From Archangium lipolyticum (GTDB lineage Bacteria > Myxococcota > Myxococcia > Myxococcales > Myxococcaceae), in NCBI RefSeq assembly GCF_024623785.1, contig NZ_JANKBZ010000040.1, positions 1-64,000 of the forward strand: a stretch of 64,000 nucleotides of DNA, given 5' to 3'. Below, one piece after another: positions 17,738 through 24,730 of the stretch. The position numbers were made by a program, and so were the translations under genes. The notes under the pieces are model-generated. The model did no database searches, was not told where the DNA came from, and saw only the letters and a list, made by a program, of their open reading frames with translations. How positions within the stretch are numbered: the first letter of the stretch is position 1; each line of letters opens with the position of its first letter.

Positions 17738-17917
17738 TCAGTCCTCCGGCGAATGCGGAGGGAAGACAACGGGCTTGCCGGGGCCGGGAGCGTCATCGGG
17801 TAGGTTGCCGATGTGGCCGGGCGTGGGCACCGGCCGGTCTCCCGCCTGGCGTTTGAGATGACCCTCTTCGTCCTCTGGAAGCGGTGGCTCGTGCTTGGGC
17901 CTGTCGTGCTCGGCCAT
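17738..17917 (-). CDS. Small Pro/Asp-rich hypothetical protein (59 aa)
   Basis: A short gene starting MAEHDRPKHEPPLPEDEEGH and ending PPHSPED. The ATG at 17917 has a near-perfect ribosome binding site, AAGGAGGAG, at the right distance, the best evidence that it is real. The peptide is hydrophilic, Pro-, Asp- and His-rich, with no hydrophobic core, so probably disordered. It sits between the tryptophan dioxygenase and the LprI-like gene on the same strand. Function unknown. Confidence 0.7.
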   Translation of the reverse strand: MAEHDRPKHEPPLPEDEEGHLKRQAGDRPVPTPGHIGNLPDDAPGPGKPVVFPPHSPED

Positions 17918-17983
17918 GGTGTCTCCTCCTTTTCCTGCTCAAGCTAGGAATGAGACACGCAGTGGACAGCCCAGACAGGCGTC

Positions 17984-18838
17984 CTACCTGCCGACCGGGG
18001 GGGCGAGCGCGGTTCGCACGTCCCAGAGCTCGGGGAAGAAGCGCAAATCCAACGCCTTGCGCAGGAAGCCCACGCCCGAGGACCCTCCCGTGCCCGGCTT
18101 GAAGCCGATGACTCGCATCACCGTCATCATGTGGCGGTAGCGCCAGAGCTGGAAACGCTCCTCCACATCCACCAACTTCTCGCACATCTCGTAGGCGTCC
18201 CAGTACCGCTCGGTGTTCTCATAGATGTGACGGAACACCTCCATGACCGCATCGCTCTTCTCATACGGCTGGCGCCAGTCGCGTTCGAGGCGGTCCGCCG
18301 GCACCCCGAGCCCCTTGCGTCCCAGGTGGCGCAGGAACTCGTCATACACGCTGGGAGACTCCAGGATGCGCTCCAGCTCCGCATGCACCCCGGGCAGGTG
18401 CCGGAAGGGCCCGAGCGCATGGGCGTCCTTGTGGCCCAGCAGGAACTCCAACGCGCGGTATTGATGGCTCTGGAAGCCCGAAGCCTGTCCGAGCGCACCG
18501 CGGAACTCGAGGTACTCGTTGGGGGTGAGTGTCTCCAACACGCTCCACTGCTCGAAGAGCATGCGTTGGATGTGGCCCACGCGGGAGAAGATCTTGAACG
18601 AGGGCTCCAGATTGTCCGACTGGATGTAACGGATGACGGCCGTCAGCTCATGCACGAGCAGCTTCATCCACAGCTCGCTCGTCTGATGCTGGATGATGAA
18701 GAGCAGCTCGTCGTGGTGGGGCGGCTGCGAGCGGGGCACCTGCGCGGACAACAGTCTGTCCAACTGCAGATACTCTCCGTACGTCGTCCGTCCGGCCAGG
18801 TCGGTGAAGATTCCGGGCTCCAGCTCGCGCTTGTTCAT
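17984..18838 (-). CDS. kynA: Tryptophan 2,3-dioxygenase
   Basis: About 284 residues, the usual bacterial length. This haem enzyme opens the indole ring of L-tryptophan to N-formylkynurenine, the first step of the kynurenine pathway. Family blocks are clear: LTYGEYL-like [47 protein letters not shown] and the C-terminal [17 protein letters not shown] with the haem-ligand His, followed by [14 protein letters not shown]. The ATG at 18838 is used; the frame reaches 18874. No other kynurenine-pathway gene is in the window. Confidence 0.95.
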   Translation of the reverse strand: MNKRELEPGIFTDLAGRTTYGEYLQLDRLLSAQVPRSQPPHHDELLFIIQHQTSELWMKLLVHELTAVIRYIQSDNLEPSFKIFSRVGHIQRMLFEQWSVLETLTPNEYLEFRGALGQASGFQSHQYRALEFLLGHKDAHALGPFRHLPGVHAELERILESPSVYDEFLRHLGRKGLGVPADRLERDWRQPYEKSDAVMEVFRHIYENTERYWDAYEMCEKLVDVEERFQLWRYRHMMTVMRVIGFKPGTGGSSGVGFLRKALDLRFFPELWDVRTALAPPVGR

Positions 18839-18853
18839 GAAACCAAGAATGAC

Positions 18854-18913
18854 GGGCTCGCCACGAGCCCGCAAGAACCGGACCTTCCTCGCTGGGGGAG
18901 AGGGAAGGTCCGG
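18854..18913 (-). terminator. Two hairpins after the AT-hook gene
   Basis: A perfect 11-bp stem, CCGGACCTTCC/GGAAGGTCCGG (18878-18888 and 18903-18913), and a second 7-bp stem, GGGCTCG/CGAGCCC (18854-18860 and 18864-18870), lie between the AT-hook gene stop and the dioxygenase start. On the minus strand TTCTTGC follows the first stem. Probably a terminator for the AT-hook gene, though the T-tract is short. Confidence 0.55.
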
Positions 18914-18941
18914 CTCATGTCCGGTTCAACCGGAATGGGAC

Positions 18942-19484
18942 TCAGCCCGCGTTCTTCTGGGACTCGGCCAGCGCCTTGGCGGCGGCGCGACCGCGCGGCA
19001 GCTTGAGGTCCTCCACGCTGTTCGGCTCGGCGTAGTCCACCCAGGCCGACGGGCGGCGGTTGGTCTTCTCGAGCATGCGCAGCTTCTGGTAGTGCGCGGC
19101 GCAGTACCCCTTGGTGCGGCTGGGCTTGCCGCAGCCGATGATGGCGCAATCACGCGCACCACCCTCGGCGGCCGGCTTGCGGCCGCGCTTCTTGCCACCG
19201 GACGAGGCCGCCACGGGAGCCGGCGCCGCGCTCCGGGCGGGACGGCCCGGGCCACGACGGCCCGCGCCGCGGGCAGCAGCAGCACCGCCGCCGCCACCAC
19301 CGCCAGCCACGCCGAACAGGGGGCCCACGGCGCTGGCCAGGGGCGCCAGCTGCTCCGCCACGCTCCGGAGCTTGTCGAGATCCGCCGTGCCCTCCTCCAG
19401 CCGCGACACCAGCTCGCGCAGCGGCTTGAGCTGCGACTCGATCTCGTTACGAACCATCTCCCGGAATGCCTTGTCGACCGACAT
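18942..19484 (-). CDS. AT-hook and zinc-binding DNA-binding-like protein
   Basis: About 180 residues. An N-terminal helical, coiled-coil-like part (about 1-60, MSVDKAFREMVRNEIESQLK) is followed by a Gly/Ala linker. Then come AT-hook-like motifs (RRGPGRPARS and KKRGRKPA), then a compact zinc-binding-like segment, CAIIGCGKPSRTKGYCAAHY (Cys-Cys-Cys-His), and a charged tail. AT-hooks bind the minor groove of AT-rich DNA. The domain mix suggests an architectural or regulatory chromatin protein. The ATG at 19484 follows GAGAGGATA. Its own upstream region is markedly AT-rich, which would suit autoregulation. Confidence 0.8.
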   Translation of the reverse strand: MSVDKAFREMVRNEIESQLKPLRELVSRLEEGTADLDKLRSVAEQLAPLASAVGPLFGVAGGGGGGGAAAARGAGRRGPGRPARSAAPAPVAASSGGKKRGRKPAAEGGARDCAIIGCGKPSRTKGYCAAHYQKLRMLEKTNRRPSAWVDYAEPNSVEDLKLPRGRAAAKALAESQKNAG

Positions 19485-19539
19485 GCTCGCGTATCCTCTC
19501 TGCGATGGGCCCATCTCAATCCCGAGACGGCTCATCTGG

Positions 19540-19680
19540 GGGTCATCGTAGGAAGCTCATTCACACAACCGCTTCCCAGTCATAACTCCACAGATACACG
19601 ATTTGTCGATGAAAAAGAAATAAGGTTGTTTCTAAATTTCACGGTCGAGCCTTTCGCACGGCCGTGATCCAAACCCTCGA
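19540..19680 (-). promoter_or_regulatory. AT-rich leader upstream of the AT-hook gene
   Basis: In an otherwise GC-rich window this stretch holds long A/T runs such as GATGAAAAAGAAATAAGG and TTTCTAAATTTCA (around 19608-19642). It lies directly upstream of the AT-hook gene start (19484, minus strand). It probably contains its promoter and is a natural binding site for an AT-hook protein. No single promoter could be fixed. Confidence 0.5.
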
Positions 19681-19686
19681 CTGAAT

Positions 19687-19710
19687 GCCTGTTCAGTCTA
19701 TTGAACAGGC
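19687..19710. terminator. Perfect 9-bp inverted repeat over the stop of the hemerythrin-like gene
   Basis: GCCTGTTCA (19687-19695) and TGAACAGGC (19702-19710) are separated by six bases and overlap the last codons of the minus-strand gene ending at 19698. No T-tract follows, so it may be a terminator, an mRNA-stabilising hairpin or a protein-binding site. Confidence 0.45.
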
Positions 19711-20189
19711 ATCTCCAGCTCTGGCACCGCGCGGAACGCACGACGGGTGCGTCGCATTTCCATCCACAATGTCTCGCGTGTGGCCGCCAGCGCCCGGACG
19801 AGGTCAGCCTGTTCATGGGCTGCGAGTGCCGAGGCCAGACGAGGAAAGAGCTGTAATTCCAACGAACGCACATGCGCGAGCGCCGCGTCCTCCATGGCCC
19901 CGAGCCTGGCGAACCACTCCGGGCTGCCCCGGGGGAAACACTCCAACTCGGCCATCAACTCGTGCAACGTCAGGAGGACCTCCGCCTCCTGGAGGGCCCG
20001 CGCGTGGCCCTCGACCCTGACCACCAGGGGCTGCACATGACGCTCCGTGAGCCGGACGTGCAGCCAGAGCGCCTCCAGCATCCTCTCCACCCGCTCCGCT
20101 GACGGCACCTCGCCCTCGCCCGACTCCAGCGCCGCGAAGCACTCCAGCAACTCCCACTGCTTCCCAGACAACATCTCGAAAGGCCCCAT
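19698..20189 (-). CDS. Hemerythrin (HHE)-like helical protein
   Basis: About 163 residues, almost all helical. The pattern of His and Glu residues resembles hemerythrin HHE cation-binding domains: LWLHVRLTERHVQPLVVRV, then LLTLHELMAELE, then ALAHVRSLELQLFPRLASAL. Such domains bind a di-iron centre that senses or stores oxygen or nitric oxide. Not all usual ligands are obvious, so metal binding is uncertain. The ATG at 20189 has GGAGG close upstream. The frame reaches 20366, but the extra part is low-complexity. Confidence 0.65.
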   Translation of the reverse strand: MGPFEMLSGKQWELLECFAALESGEGEVPSAERVERMLEALWLHVRLTERHVQPLVVRVEGHARALQEAEVLLTLHELMAELECFPRGSPEWFARLGAMEDAALAHVRSLELQLFPRLASALAAHEQADLVRALAATRETLWMEMRRTRRAFRAVPELEMPVQ

Positions 20190-20333
20190 GGCCCTCCAAC
20201 CATCGGCACCCCGGCAGGTGTGGACAACCCACCGCCACCGGAGGCCGCCTGGCAACCACCGCCCTCCCGCCTTCCTGACAGGCGTTGAGCCGCGAGCAAC
20301 CCATTCAACGACATTCTCGGAACCTGGGAGGGG

Positions 20334-21116
20334 TTGGCAGGCGGACGAGCGGCGGTCTTCTGTCATCCGCGCGGGGCATCTCCATCTTCAGACCCCGTGG
20401 ATGCCGCACCGAACCCCTTGCGCCGTGCCTTCTTCCGCTTCGCCGAGACGGGCGCGGCGCTCTCGGCGCGCTATCACCGCGCCCGCCTGTTGGGAGCCGA
20501 GCACCTGCCCTCCGAGGGCCCGGTGCTGCTCGTGGGCAACCATGGCCTGTGGGGCTACGAGACACCGGCCTTCTTCCACCTCATACACCGTGCAACAGGC
20601 CGCTACCCCCTGGGGCTGGCCGAGAAGGGTTTCTTCAAGATACCGCTGGTGCGTACGCTCCTGCCCTGGCTGGGGGGTGTGGAGGGGACACGGGAGAACG
20701 CGCTCGCCTCGTTGCAGGAGGGCCACCTCGTCGTCTGCTATCCGGGGGGCGCGTGGGAGACCTTCAAGAAGCCCCGGCACCACTACGTGCTGCGCTGGGA
20801 GGGAACGCTTGGCTTCGCGCGGCTCGCGGCCCAGGCCGGGGTGCCCATCGTTCCCTTCGCCGGCTTCGGGGTGGACGACACCTTCCTGTGTCCGGATGAC
20901 GAGCGGCTGTGCGTGCCCCTCGCGCCCGGAGAGAAGTACCGGGTACCGCTGGGCATCGGCCTGGGTCCGCTGCCACTGCCCGTGAAGATGACCTTCATCG
21001 TCGGTGCGCCACTGCGGCCACCACCTCCAGATGCACCCGAGTCCCGGTTGAAACACTTCCGTGACCGCGTCGCCAGCACGGTGCTCCGCCTTCTCATCCG
21101 AGCGTGCCATGCGTGA
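20334..21116 (+). CDS. Lysophospholipid/glycerol acyltransferase family protein (LPLAT)
   Basis: Up to 260 residues. It resembles the LPLAT acyltransferases of the MGAT/DGAT2-like branch: GPVLLVGNHGLWGYETPAFF carries the catalytic NH motif, followed by KGFFKIPLVRTLLP, GVEGTRENA and VVCYPGGAWET. It should move an acyl chain from acyl-CoA onto a glycerolipid. The TTG at 20334 is a tentative start with a G-rich run just upstream; a GTG further in is possible. Its end overlaps the next gene by 8 bp, so it begins an operon with the hydrolase and proline dehydrogenase genes. Confidence 0.85.
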   Translation: MAGGRAAVFCHPRGASPSSDPVDAAPNPLRRAFFRFAETGAALSARYHRARLLGAEHLPSEGPVLLVGNHGLWGYETPAFFHLIHRATGRYPLGLAEKGFFKIPLVRTLLPWLGGVEGTRENALASLQEGHLVVCYPGGAWETFKKPRHHYVLRWEGTLGFARLAAQAGVPIVPFAGFGVDDTFLCPDDERLCVPLAPGEKYRVPLGIGLGPLPLPVKMTFIVGAPLRPPPPDAPESRLKHFRDRVASTVLRLLIRACHA

Positions 21117-21969
21117 AGCCACCCTTCCCGCCATCCCCCGGCTCGTCCCCGAGCCGGAGGAGATTCAACAGGGGTATGAGCTGTCCTTCGAGCAGCGGAT
21201 GGTGCGTGGCGCTCCGGTGCGCCTCTTCACCTTCCCCGGCGGCAGCCTGGACGCGTCCCGGACCGTGCTGTGTCTGCCTGGATTGGGAGCCTCTGGACGC
21301 TCGTTCGCTCCCATGCGTCCGCTGGCACCCGAGCACCGGTTCCTCCTGTGGACCCCGACGCCGCAGACGCCCCTGACCCATACACCCCTCCAATGGAACA
21401 TGGCCTCGCTGGAGCACCCGGACGCGGGGCTGCCCGAGCGCTTCGCCCTGGTGGGCTCGTCCTTCGGAAGCCTCATCTCCATCGCCTTCGCGCTGGCCCA
21501 CCCCGAGCGGTTGAAGGCGCTGGTGCTGGTCTCTCCGGTGGCCAGCGTGCACCGGGTGCGCAGGTGGGCCCTGGCCCTGTCGACGCTCGTGCGCATGCCC
21601 AAACCCTTCGCCTATGTCTTCGCCCCCACCGTGGCGCGCATCCTGGGTGGACGCCACCTGCCCCCCGAGGGCCGGGCGGAGATCGTCCGCGAGGCGCGCC
21701 GGCTGTCGCCCCTGGAGCTGCTGCGGCGGTTGGAAGACATCCTCGCCGCGGACTACCTGGATGACCTGGAGCGCCTGCGCGTGCCCACGCTCATCCTCCA
21801 CGGCGCCAGGGATTTGCTGGTGCCCCTCTCGTATGCGCGGGACGTGGCCTCGCGCATCCCCGGCTCGCGGCTGGAGGTCATCCGCGAGGCCAGCCACCTG
21901 CCGTACATGAGCCACACGGATTCCTTCAACGCCTTCGTCGGCGACTTCCTCGCCCAGCACGACTCGTGA
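21109..21969 (+). CDS. Alpha/beta hydrolase
   Basis: About 286 residues with the alpha/beta-hydrolase fold. Visible elements are the oxyanion region VLCLPGLGASG, the nucleophile elbow VGSSFGSL, the acid in LHGARDLLVP and the His in EASHLPY. The substrate is unknown; between an acyltransferase and proline dehydrogenase, a lipid or ester is a reasonable guess. The ATG at 21109 overlaps the end of the acyltransferase gene. The earlier ATG at 21061 lies deeper inside that gene and is less likely. Confidence 0.88.
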   Translation: MREATLPAIPRLVPEPEEIQQGYELSFEQRMVRGAPVRLFTFPGGSLDASRTVLCLPGLGASGRSFAPMRPLAPEHRFLLWTPTPQTPLTHTPLQWNMASLEHPDAGLPERFALVGSSFGSLISIAFALAHPERLKALVLVSPVASVHRVRRWALALSTLVRMPKPFAYVFAPTVARILGGRHLPPEGRAEIVREARRLSPLELLRRLEDILAADYLDDLERLRVPTLILHGARDLLVPLSYARDVASRIPGSRLEVIREASHLPYMSHTDSFNAFVGDFLAQHDS

Positions 21970-21976
21970 CACATCC

Positions 21977-22912
21977 ATGGACCAGGCCACCCAACTGTCC
22001 CGCTCCGCCCTGCTGTTCCTCTCACGCCGTGAGGGATTGAAGGACGTCGCCACCGGCGTACCGGCGCTGCGCCGCATCTCCCGCCGCTTCATCGCGGGCG
22101 AGACGCTGGAGGAAGCCGTCGCCGCGGTGAAGGAATTGAACGCGCGCGGGCTGACCGTCTCCTTCGACCACCTCAACGAGGCGGTGCGCAACGCGGACGA
22201 GACGCTCGACGAGGTGCGCGAGTACCTCCGTCTCCTGGCGCGCATCGACCAGGTGGGCGTGCGCGGCAACGTGTCCTTGAAGCTCACGCAGTGCGGCCTG
22301 CTCTTCGACCCGGAGCTGGCGCTGCGCAACGCGCGCGAGGTGGTGGCGGACGCGAAGCGGCGCGGCACCTTCGTGCGCGTGGACATGGAGCAGAGCGAGG
22401 TGACACAGGCCACGCTGGACGTGGTGCGCGCGCTGCACCGCGAGTTCGGCCAGCCGCACGTGGGCGCGGTGCTGCAGAGCTACCTCTACCGCACCGAGGC
22501 CGACGCGCGAGCCCTGTGCGCCGAGGGCATCCGCATCCGCCTGTGCAAGGGCGCCTACCTCGAGGGTCCCGAGGTGGCGTACCAGGACAAGAAGGACGTG
22601 GATGAGAATTACGTGCGTGCCATGCGCATCCTGCTCGACAGCGGGCTGTACCACGGCATCGCCACGCACGATGAGCGGATGATCGACGAGACGCTGGCCT
22701 ACGCCCGGAAGAGGGGGCTGGCGCGCGGCGCCTTCGAGTTCCAGATGCTCTATGGCATCCGGAGGGACTTGCAGGAGCGGCTGGTGGGGGAGGGCTACCC
22801 GGTGCGCGTCTACGTGCCGTATGGCAGGCACTGGTACCCGTACTTCATGCGCCGGCTCGCGGAACGTCCGGCGAACGTCTGGTTCGTGATGAAGAACCTG
22901 CTGAAGGGGTAG
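21977..22912 (+). CDS. Proline dehydrogenase
   Basis: A 311-residue, single-domain FAD-dependent proline dehydrogenase (not fused to P5C dehydrogenase as in PutA). It oxidises proline to pyrroline-5-carboxylate and passes electrons to quinone. Barrel signatures include VSLKLTQCGLLFD, IRLCKGAYLEGP and the C-terminal substrate-binding YFMRRLAERPANVWF with the RRxxE pattern. It starts 7 bp after the hydrolase gene and is surely in the same transcript. Proline is a preferred carbon source for many myxobacteria. Confidence 0.93.
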   Translation: MDQATQLSRSALLFLSRREGLKDVATGVPALRRISRRFIAGETLEEAVAAVKELNARGLTVSFDHLNEAVRNADETLDEVREYLRLLARIDQVGVRGNVSLKLTQCGLLFDPELALRNAREVVADAKRRGTFVRVDMEQSEVTQATLDVVRALHREFGQPHVGAVLQSYLYRTEADARALCAEGIRIRLCKGAYLEGPEVAYQDKKDVDENYVRAMRILLDSGLYHGIATHDERMIDETLAYARKRGLARGAFEFQMLYGIRRDLQERLVGEGYPVRVYVPYGRHWYPYFMRRLAERPANVWFVMKNLLKG

Positions 22913-22928
22913 GACCCCGGGAGAGGCC

Positions 22929-23456
22929 CTACCGCTTCTCGTCCTCACGGCTCTTGCGGGAGAACACCTTGCGCACCTTCCCGACGAACCGGAAGGTCAG
23001 CTCCTGCACCGAGTGGGTGGCGACCCAGAGGGCCGTCACGCTCACCATCAGGTAGAGCACCCACGTCGGCGCTCCGGCGGCGGCCACCCTGTCGAGCCGC
23101 TCCAGGGCATCGCCAATCTCCTCGTTGGAGACGCGCCGGGTGGTGCCCACGCTCACCAGGTCCAGGAAACGCCCCGCGCGCCGGACCGCCGGGAAGCGCG
23201 ACTCCTGGCGCGCCTGCTCCTCCGCCGGCACCCCACGCGCCACCCACGCCATGCTGAACGGATCCGTCACGGGCTCCGGATCCAACAGCATGGGAGGCGG
23301 GAGCGGCTCGGGCCGCTGGGGCTCGCAGGGGACCGCGCGGAACACCGTCCGGCGCGAGTCCGTGAGGCCGTCCTCGATCTCCCCCTGCATATCGAACGCG
23401 CTCAGCAACGGCATCCGCGCCCTGCGCTCGCGCTCATATAGGTCTCGGACATCCAT
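22929..23456 (-). CDS. Hypothetical single-pass membrane protein linked to PadR
   Basis: A protein of 175 residues. The N-terminal 130 residues are soluble and Pro/Arg-rich. One membrane helix follows (about 131-152, PTWVLYLMVSVTALWVATHS), then a basic cytoplasmic tail ending RKSREDEKR. No family recognised. The start at 23456 overlaps the PadR stop by one base, so the two are translationally coupled. PadR-linked membrane proteins are often the regulator's target or partner, which is only context here. Confidence 0.75.
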   Translation of the reverse strand: MDVRDLYERERRARMPLLSAFDMQGEIEDGLTDSRRTVFRAVPCEPQRPEPLPPPMLLDPEPVTDPFSMAWVARGVPAEEQARQESRFPAVRRAGRFLDLVSVGTTRRVSNEEIGDALERLDRVAAAGAPTWVLYLMVSVTALWVATHSVQELTFRFVGKVRKVFSRKSREDEKR

Positions 23457-23767
23457 CAGAATGCCTCCGCGGGTTGCAACAGGTTGAGCAGGGCCATGCG
23501 TTGCTCCCTGGCCACTCGCCGCCCGTCCCCTGTCAGCTCGTAGTACCGCCTCGGACGTCCACCACGCTCGGGCATGGGCTCCCCATCGAAGCTGCGCAGC
23601 AACCCCTCCCGCTCGAGCGCCTTGAGCGCCGGATACACCGACCCCTCGTTCAGACTGATCTTCCCGTTCGTCTTCTCCCGAACCCGCTCGATTATCTCCA
23701 ACCCGAACCCCTTCTCGCCGATCAGTGACATCAGGATGGCAGTCCTAGCGGAGATCGGGGTGTCCAT
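23456..23767 (-). CDS. PadR family transcriptional regulator
   Basis: About 103 residues of the PadR winged-helix family. Recognition helix and wing are plain: NEGSVYPALKALEREGLL and GGRPRRYYELTGDGRR. PadR proteins usually repress neighbouring genes and release DNA on binding a small molecule. The ATG at 23767 gives the family-typical start MDTPISARTAILMSL; no ribosome binding site is seen. An inverted repeat at 23800-23822, just upstream, is a likely operator, and a similar one lies at 24145-24159. Confidence 0.92.
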   Translation of the reverse strand: MDTPISARTAILMSLIGEKGFGLEIIERVREKTNGKISLNEGSVYPALKALEREGLLRSFDGEPMPERGGRPRRYYELTGDGRRVAREQRMALLNLLQPAEAF

Positions 23768-23799
23768 AGTAGGGCAGAGTAACCGGAAATTCACGGAAC

Positions 23800-23822
23800 G
23801 CAACCTAGATTCTTGAGGTTGC
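23800..23822. promoter_or_regulatory. Candidate PadR operator upstream of the padR gene
   Basis: A perfect inverted repeat, GCAACCT and AGGTTGC, with a 9-base centre. Read on the minus strand it is GCAACCTCAAGAATCTAGG followed by TTGC, close to the repeat at 24145-24159 (GCAATCCTCAAAGATTGAGG). Position just upstream of the regulator suggests autoregulation. Confidence 0.6.
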
Positions 23823-23875
23823 GCCTACTTCTTTCCAACACAACTGAAAATCTCGACTTCCGAGAACAAACATTC

Positions 23876-24100
23876 TCAGGCGCAGAGAGCCTCGGGGCCC
23901 GAGGGCCTGGACGTCTCGGACTGGGAGTTCGCGGGTGCCGGTGAGGTGCTCTCGAGAGCCACGGTGCTCCGCGGCTCCACGGCCAGCACGGGCTGGCGCG
24001 ACGAACGGCTGATGCCGTCGTCCAGGCCACTCCACCATTCCACCCACTGCGCCCCCATCCGCCTCTCATTCAGGAGGGACACCGGTGCGTGCTCGAACAT
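23876..24100 (-). CDS. Small 74-residue protein upstream of padR
   Basis: A short gene starting MFEHAPVSLLNERRMGAQWV and ending SGPEALCA. The ATG at 24100 has a strong ribosome binding site (GGGAGGTG, 6 nt away). The N-terminal half is charged and Trp-rich; the C-terminal half is Ser/Pro/Thr-rich with a single Cys next to the last residue, a form also seen in leader-peptide precursors. No family is recognised. It lies upstream of padR on the same strand, and the second operator-like repeat is 45 bp upstream of it. A longer frame to 24418 is rejected as shadow. Confidence 0.6.
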   Translation of the reverse strand: MFEHAPVSLLNERRMGAQWVEWWSGLDDGISRSSRQPVLAVEPRSTVALESTSPAPANSQSETSRPSGPEALCA

Positions 24101-24144
24101 CGAAACACCTCCCTGGGCCGAAGGGTTGACGTTCGAAACCCTAT

Positions 24145-24159
24145 CCTCAATCTTTGAGG
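24145..24159. promoter_or_regulatory. Candidate PadR operator upstream of the 74-residue gene
   Basis: The palindrome CCTCAA-TCT-TTGAGG, flanked by ATTGCAA, lies 45-60 bp upstream of the small gene start. It shares its flank and arm order with the repeat upstream of padR, so one regulator may bind both. Confidence 0.55.
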
Positions 24160-24421
24160 ATTGCAACTTTTCACTTGAGCTGTTCTTCACCACGGCATTC
24201 CCCGTTGCCACGAACGAACCGGAACGCCGCGCGGGTCTACGGTGCCACCGGGCCGATCGCTCCGATGGCACCACGGACCCGCTGTGGTGCCACCGGCGCC
24301 GGCCTGGACGGTAGATACCGTGACGCTCTGACACAGGGGGGGCGGCCCCCCCACCGGGGACTCCCGCCTGCCCCGGACTGAATTGACAACTATCGGACAG
24401 GGAGGCCCGTCCCCTCACGGA
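24160..24421. other. Non-coding interval
   Basis: No supported gene was found between the 74-residue gene's operator and the cysteine-rich gene. It contains the G-C hairpin GGGGGGG-CGG-CCCCCCC at 24336-24352 and two partial copies of GGTGCCACCGG (near 24240 and 24290). The hairpin lies past the stop of the minus-strand cysteine-rich gene but lacks a T-tract, so a terminator call is uncertain. Confidence 0.4.
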
Positions 24422-24628
24422 CTAGCGGAGGCAGTAGCACCTGAACGAGGAGCAGTCGCCGCTGCCGGGACCATCACAGCGGGCGTCGCAATCGGAATCC
24501 TTCGCACACTCGATGATGATTTCGCGGGTCGGCTCCTGCGACTCCGGCCGGGCTCCGGCCGAGAAGCCCACGCCCAGACCCAGCACCAGCGCCGCCATCG
24601 TCCAGAGACCCTTGACCTGCTTGCTCAT
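24422..24628 (-). CDS. Small secreted six-cysteine protein
   Basis: A 68-residue precursor. A signal peptide (MSKQVKGLWTMAALVLGLGV, cleavage probably after FSAGA) leaves a mature peptide of about 42 residues with six Cys: ECAKDSDCDARCDG and DCSSFRCYCLR. Six Cys in so short a chain suggest three disulfides, as in knottin or defensin-like folds. The ATG at 24628 has AAAGGAG at good distance. No family is assigned. It could be a secreted toxin, inhibitor or signal. Confidence 0.75.
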   Translation of the reverse strand: MSKQVKGLWTMAALVLGLGVGFSAGARPESQEPTREIIIECAKDSDCDARCDGPGSGDCSSFRCYCLR

Positions 24629-24730
24629 GTGTCGCTCTCCTTTGGGTAGAATCCGGCGAAGCCGGACAGCTCATTATTCAACAGGAACTCTCCCGAAGGA
24701 GAAAGAGAAGAGAACCGGGACGAGGAGGAC

